Positions 6,683 through 9,793 of a stretch of 9,793 bases of DNA are shown here, piece by piece. The position numbers and the translations under genes were made by a program. Source of the DNA: CAZAMP01 sp964486455 (lineage in GTDB: Bacteria; Eisenbacteria; RBG-16-71-46; CAZAMP01); NCBI GenBank assembly GCA_964486455.1, contig CAZAMP010000080.1, positions 1-9,793 on the forward strand, read 5' to 3'. The stretch's first letter is position 1. Every line of letters starts with the position of its first letter. The notes under the pieces were generated by a model that saw only the letters and a list, made by a program, of their open reading frames with translations, was not told where the DNA came from and did no database searches.

Positions 6683-7852
6683 ATGCCGCCGATCGACGCA
6701 TCGGACATCTACCGGGTTTCGGAGCTGCTTACGAATGAAGAGCGGATGGTGCGCGACGCCGCTCGGACGTTCGTGGACAAGGAGCTGATGCCGATCGTTC
6801 GCGAGCATTGGAGGGCCGGCACGTTTCCGATCGCGCTGGTCCCACGTTTGGGAGAGCTCGGCTACTTAGGCTCCAATCTCGACGGACCGGGCTGCGCCGG
6901 CCTCGGGGATGTGGGTTACGGCGTGCTCAATCAGGAAATAGAGCGCGGAGATTCAGGGCTACGCTCCTTCGTCTCCGTGCAGACCTCACTCGTGATGTAC
7001 CCGATCCTCACCTTCGGCTCCGAGGCCCAGATCGAACGGTGGATTCCGGAGCTCGCCGCCGGCCGGAAGATCGGCTGCTTCGGTCTCACCGAACCGGACT
7101 ACGGCTCGGATCCCGGCAACATGGTCACGCGCGCCCGACAGACCGACAACGGATGGGTGCTGCATGGGGCGAAGACCTGGATCACCAACGCCTCGATCGC
7201 CGACGTCGCCGTCGTGTGGGCGAAGGCGGACGAAGAGCGTGTGCGCGGCTTCCTCGTCGAGAAAGGTACGCCAGGCTTCAGTCAGCGGGAGATCCGCCAT
7301 AAGTGGAGCCTCCGCGCGTCGGATACGGGGGAGCTTCTCTTCGATGAGTGTGAGGTCCCGGCCGACGCCATCTTGCCTCAGGCCTCCGGGCTTCGATCGC
7401 CGCTTCAGTGCCTCAACCAGGCGCGCTACGGCATCGCGTGGGGGGTCACGGGCGCGGCCTTGGCCTGCTATGAAGAAGCCCGCGAGTACGCGGGCACGCG
7501 GATTCAGTTCGGTCGACCCATCGCGTCGTTCCAGCTCGTGCAGCAGAAGCTCGCGCAGATGGCGACGGAGATCACCAAGTCACAGCTGATGAACGTCCGA
7601 CTCGGGCGCCTCAAGGAAGAGCGGCGCGTCTCGCCGGTCCAGGTTTCCCTCGCGAAGCGGAACAACGTCTGGGAAGCGCTGAAAATCGCGCGCAAAGCCC
7701 GGGACATCCTCGGAGCGAATGGCATCACCGACGAATACTGCGCCGGGCGTCACATGTTGAACCTCGAGTCCGTGCACACCTATGAAGGTACGCACGACAT
7801 CCACACGCTGATCATTGGCAATGCCATCACCGGCCACGAGGCGTTTTCCTAA
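6683..7852 (+). CDS. gcdH: Glutaryl-CoA dehydrogenase (acyl-CoA dehydrogenase family, decarboxylating)
   Basis: The enzyme oxidises glutaryl-CoA to crotonyl-CoA and CO2 with FAD, in the degradation of lysine, tryptophan and some aromatic compounds. The 389 residues show the three acyl-CoA dehydrogenase domains: N-terminal helices, a middle beta domain with CFGLTEPDYGSDP and KTWITNASIAD, and a C-terminal helical domain. Assignment to glutaryl-CoA dehydrogenase rather than another family member rests on three points: EIERGDSGLRS with Arg94-Ser95, the position that binds the substrate gamma-carboxylate; the stretch CLNQARYGIAWGV; and the C-terminal NLESVHTYEGTHDIHT with catalytic base Glu368. 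Human GCDH has GYRS where this has GLRS. The gene stands alone on the plus strand, divergent from rqcH and convergent with the 8008-8817 gene. No electron transfer flavoprotein or lysine pathway gene is in view. Partial loss of decarboxylation cannot be judged from sequence. Confidence 0.93.
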   Translation: MPPIDASDIYRVSELLTNEERMVRDAARTFVDKELMPIVREHWRAGTFPIALVPRLGELGYLGSNLDGPGCAGLGDVGYGVLNQEIERGDSGLRSFVSVQTSLVMYPILTFGSEAQIERWIPELAAGRKIGCFGLTEPDYGSDPGNMVTRARQTDNGWVLHGAKTWITNASIADVAVVWAKADEERVRGFLVEKGTPGFSQREIRHKWSLRASDTGELLFDECEVPADAILPQASGLRSPLQCLNQARYGIAWGVTGAALACYEEAREYAGTRIQFGRPIASFQLVQQKLAQMATEITKSQLMNVRLGRLKEERRVSPVQVSLAKRNNVWEALKIARKARDILGANGITDEYCAGRHMLNLESVHTYEGTHDIHTLIIGNAITGHEAFS

Positions 7853-7918
7853 TCCCTGCGGCACACGTATCGTCCTGCCCGCTTCCTTCACCTACGTTTC
7901 CAGCGAGGCCGGTCCGAC

Positions 7919-7988
7919 GGGGCTCTCCGCAAGGCGACTCACGTCTGCGTGAGCGAGCGTTGCGAGCGCGGAGCTGGCGGAGAGTCCC
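7919..7988. terminator. Long stem-loop in the convergent gap between gcdH and the repeat-protein gene
   Basis: GGGGCTCTCCGC (7919-7930) pairs with GCGGAGAGTCCC (7977-7988) over 12 positions, with one G-U wobble on the plus-strand RNA. Inside lies a second hairpin, CTCACG/CGTGAG (7938-7943, 7948-7953) with loop TCTG. The stem begins 67 bases after the gcdH stop and ends 20 bases before the end of the convergent gene. Only TTT follows on the plus strand and no T-run on the minus strand, so it is not a textbook intrinsic terminator. It may end or protect transcripts from either side. Confidence 0.4.
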
Positions 7989-8007
7989 TTTGGATCGCGC
8001 CGAGCCG

Positions 8008-8817
8008 CTAGTCCGCCATGCCGAGCTGTAGCGGCGGCTGCGCGCCACGCTCCGCCAATGCCTCTCCGATGCCGTCCTGCGTGAAAACTCCCTCCACGCG
8101 ATCGTCCCAGACCTCGATCGTTCCTCCGATGTCGAGCGCAACCTCAATGCGCTGAGCTTCCAACGCCCCGCGAATGACATCCCCATTGCTCATCGTGATG
8201 ATGATCTCGGTGCCTCTTGCGTCGTCGAGCGCGATCGATTTGACATCGGTCATGCTGAGAGGGATCCGGGCGTATGAGTTGATGACGGCCACACTCTCGT
8301 TCGTGATCCTGCCACTGATGACGTCTCCGTTGCGGAGCAGAAGAAACTGACTCTCCGCGAAGCCCGCCGGATCGGCGCTTCGCTGGTGAAACACCGCCCG
8401 TCGAATCTTGTCGCGGCGGATCGTGATCGGCGCCCCGCTTCGCATCTGGAAGTGAACCACGCGATCCTCGAGGAATCCGCTGAGCCGGTTGTTGTTCGCC
8501 GTGATGAAGGTTTCCTGGTTCCCCTTGCGCTCACCGAGATCGATTGCCGCGATGAGGTCGTTACTGATCCCGACCGCGCCGTACGCCGTGTGGAGGCTGA
8601 ACCCTTCGTTGAGAATCGTCCCCTTGAGGGTCTCGCCGCTACGCAGGAGAAGAAGATCGTGATGGATCGGACGTTCGAGGCCGGGAGCGACGCTGAGAGG
8701 AATCGTCATGTTTCGTCCGATTCCTCCACCCGCGCTTGCCTCCTCCTCGGCAGTCGCAGGAACGGTAAGGACGAGCGCGCTCAGCGCGAGCAGCACAGTG
8801 GATACGAGCCGCATCAT
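8008..8817 (-). CDS. Exported protein of four tandem beta repeats, function unknown
   Basis: The 269-residue product has a signal peptide at 1-23 (MMRL, hydrophobic core, ATA then EEE) and no membrane segment after it, so it is periplasmic or secreted. The mature part is built from four repeats of about 40 residues at 55-94, 103-143, 158-197 and 206-245. Each begins with a strand and a turn such as LLLRSGETLKG, FLLLRNGDVISG or TMSNGDVIRG. Each then has a second pair of strands and ends in a hydrophobic strand (AAIDL, RRAVF, KSIAL, EGVF). Repeats 1 and 3, and to a lesser degree 2 and 4, resemble each other, as if a two-repeat unit had been duplicated. The fold is probably small beta barrels or a beta array; I do not recognise a named family. 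Two ATG codons are adjacent (8817 and 8814). GGAGGT at 8826-8821 is better spaced for the second, so the product may lack the first Met. A gap of 267 bases separates it from the upstream gene on the same strand. Confidence 0.85.
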   Translation of the reverse strand: MMRLVSTVLLALSALVLTVPATAEEEASAGGGIGRNMTIPLSVAPGLERPIHHDLLLLRSGETLKGTILNEGFSLHTAYGAVGISNDLIAAIDLGERKGNQETFITANNNRLSGFLEDRVVHFQMRSGAPITIRRDKIRRAVFHQRSADPAGFAESQFLLLRNGDVISGRITNESVAVINSYARIPLSMTDVKSIALDDARGTEIIITMSNGDVIRGALEAQRIEVALDIGGTIEVWDDRVEGVFTQDGIGEALAERGAQPPLQLGMAD

Positions 8818-8820
8818 GGC

Positions 8821-8826
8821 ACCTCC
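8821..8826 (-). promoter_or_regulatory. Strong ribosome binding site of the repeat-protein gene
   Basis: GGAGGT on the minus strand is a perfect anti-Shine-Dalgarno match. GGAGG ends four bases before the first ATG (8817) and seven before the second (8814), favouring the second as the real start. Confidence 0.75.
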
Positions 8827-8860
8827 GAGAGATGGGGAGACCCTTATGAATGCATATGGA

Positions 8861-9059
8861 CGGTCTATCGGTCCGAGCGGGAAATGGTGTTAGCGCGCGG
8901 CGCCCGGGCTGTGGACCGGTTGCTTTCGATGGGTTCGTGCAGGATGGGAGCCGTGAGCGGCCCAACGAGACCGGATAGGACGGCGGGCGGCCCAGACCAC
9001 GAGGCGGGATGGTTCATAGTCGCCGCCGGAGCGCGAAGTGCGGCGCTCGCGATAGACCG
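8861..9059. repeat. Ten-base inverted repeats CGGTCTATCG / CGATAGACCG flanking most of the intergenic gap
   Basis: CGGTCTATCG (8861-8870) is the exact reverse complement of CGATAGACCG (9050-9059), 179 bases apart, in the 267-base gap 8818-9084. No gene, clear promoter or transposase is seen between them. They may be two copies of a protein binding site, the base-paired ends of a transcript, or chance. Confidence 0.3.
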
Positions 9060-9062
9060 CAC
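9029..9062. terminator. GC-rich hairpins downstream of the FlgD-domain gene
   Basis: Two overlapping and mutually exclusive stems are possible: GAGCGC (9029-9034) with GCGCTC (9043-9048), and GTGCGG (9038-9043) with CCGCAC (9057-9062). They lie 22-56 bases past the stop at 9085 on the minus strand. No T-tract follows, so a termination role is only a suggestion. Confidence 0.25.
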
Positions 9063-9084
9063 GCAATCCGCGCGCCGAACCGAA

Positions 9085-9793
9085 TCACCTGATGAGTGAG
9101 AAGATCCGCGTCCGATCGTGCGCACCCGCTCGCAGGCGGGCCAGATAGACGCCGCTCGGAACCGCTCGTCCGTCCGGATCCCGCCCGTCCCAGTGGAGCG
9201 TGTGGTCTCCCGACGAGAGAATCGAGGTGGAACGGCTCATCACTCGTCTCCCGGAGACGTCGAAGATCTCGAGGAACACGCTCTCTCGATCGGGGAGCGT
9301 TACCGCTAACCGCGCGGTGAGCCGGCTAGGGTTCGGGTAGATCATCAACTTGAGGGAAGGCGTGGCGTCGCCGGTAGCGACAACGCCCACCACCTCCGGC
9401 GGTGCAACCATAAACACATCTGAGACGGCCACGACCGTGTCGAGAGCGGTGCTGACGGTCAGACGCACGTGGCAGTCGCTCGATGCCTCCTGCGCGTGAA
9501 CGTCCCATTGGTGCCGACCGTTTTCCGGCAGGTCGTTCGCGATGGGGGCCCATGGACCGTCGGGACCGGATGTGGACAGTTCCAGACGAGCGCTTGCCGG
9601 CCCGGGCCATGGGCGTCCGGCGGCCCAATCGATGAAACGGATGGATCCCATGACATACGTGTCGCCCGCGGAGGGCTCCAGCAGACGCGCCGAGAGCTCC
9701 GCCGGATGGGACGTTTCCCTGTAGAACCTGAGATGGTTCTGGTAGGAGGGCCAGCTTCCCTCTTCATCGACGAGCACGATGTCGGCGCGACCG
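9085..9793 (-). CDS. Secreted protein, C-terminal part, with KNH/Kre9-like Ig module and FlgD-type C-terminal domain (runs off right edge)
   Basis: The frame is open from the window edge to TGA 9087-9085 and gives 235 residues; the start lies outside. The internal GTG at 9777 is only a valine codon, within GRADIVLVDEEG. That segment resembles the ADILLVDDDGG strand that opens a domain in many surface proteins of related bacteria. Next comes an Ig-like module (LLEPSAGDTYVMGS, IRFIDW, HQWDVHAQ, CHVRLTVS, SDVFMV), matching the pattern of KNH/Kre9-type modules. The last 85 or so residues are a FlgD-type Ig-like domain: IYPNPSRL, LEIFDVSGRRV, HTLHWDGRDPDGRAVPSGVYLARL. This C-terminal domain is typical of secreted proteins and of type IX-like sorting signals in the FCB group. 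The N-terminal catalytic or binding domain is unknown. Together with the beta-helix gene at the other end, it shows that this genome invests in large surface proteins. Confidence 0.85.
   Translation of the reverse strand, partial: GRADIVLVDEEGSWPSYQNHLRFYRETSHPAELSARLLEPSAGDTYVMGSIRFIDWAAGRPWPGPASARLELSTSGPDGPWAPIANDLPENGRHQWDVHAQEASSDCHVRLTVSTALDTVVAVSDVFMVAPPEVVGVVATGDATPSLKLMIYPNPSRLTARLAVTLPDRESVFLEIFDVSGRRVMSRSTSILSSGDHTLHWDGRDPDGRAVPSGVYLARLRAGAHDRTRIFSLIR

Noticed and set aside
8386..9099. Plus-strand 237-residue frame over the intergenic gap 8818-9084
   Set aside because: Most of it is antisense to the exported repeat-protein gene and the part in the gap has no ribosome binding site or recognisable domain.
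9775..9777. GTG start of the right-edge gene
   Set aside because: The frame continues to the window edge with a conserved-looking GRADIVLVDEEG segment, so this GTG is an internal valine codon.

Overview
The window is a GC-rich stretch of a bacterial chromosome. Three features suggest a lineage near Candidatus Eisenbacteria or Krumholzibacteriota in the wider FCB group. These are secreted proteins ending in a FlgD-type Ig-like C-terminal domain, a secreted beta-helix protein with fibronectin-like domains behind it, and a small exported beta-repeat protein. The lineage is inferred from architecture and was not tested by any search. No tRNA, rRNA, CRISPR array, insertion sequence or phage gene was seen.

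Layout from left to right. Bases 1-1987 (minus) hold the N-terminal 662 residues of a large secreted Cys-rich protein: signal peptide, right-handed beta-helix, an unnamed middle module and fibronectin-like domains. It runs off the left edge. This gene has more A/T-ending and rare codons than its neighbours and a plausible promoter of its own at 2062-2090. Bases 2182-6556 (minus) hold a tight three-gene operon: rqcH (NFACT protein of ribosome quality control), a TRAM/[4Fe-4S] RNA m5U methyltransferase of the RlmD/RlmCD family, and a GT-C (family 39-like) integral membrane glycosyltransferase. The genes are joined by a 20-base overlap and by a stop codon directly abutting the next start codon.

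Divergent from this operon is a glutaryl-CoA dehydrogenase gene (gcdH, 6683-7852, plus). The 126 bases between the two start codons are rich in symmetry. There is a 9-bp perfect inverted repeat whose loop contains the rqcH ATG, a 7-bp inverted repeat, and four half-sites TCGGGA/TCCCGA. This is the strongest unexplained regulatory signal in the window.

The right end is again envelope or secretion related and on the minus strand. An exported 269-residue protein made of four tandem beta repeats (8008-8817) is followed by the C-terminal 235 residues of a large secreted protein (9085 to the right edge) with a KNH/Kre9-like Ig module and a FlgD-type C-terminal domain. In function, the central operon links translation quality control with rRNA modification, and the glycosyltransferase is carried as its last gene. 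gcdH is an isolated catabolic enzyme. The flanking genes are cell-surface or secreted factors. No complete novel multi-gene system is evident; the items worth following are the regulatory symmetry, the tandem-repeat protein, the unnamed secreted module and some non-consensus residues in RqcH and the methyltransferase.
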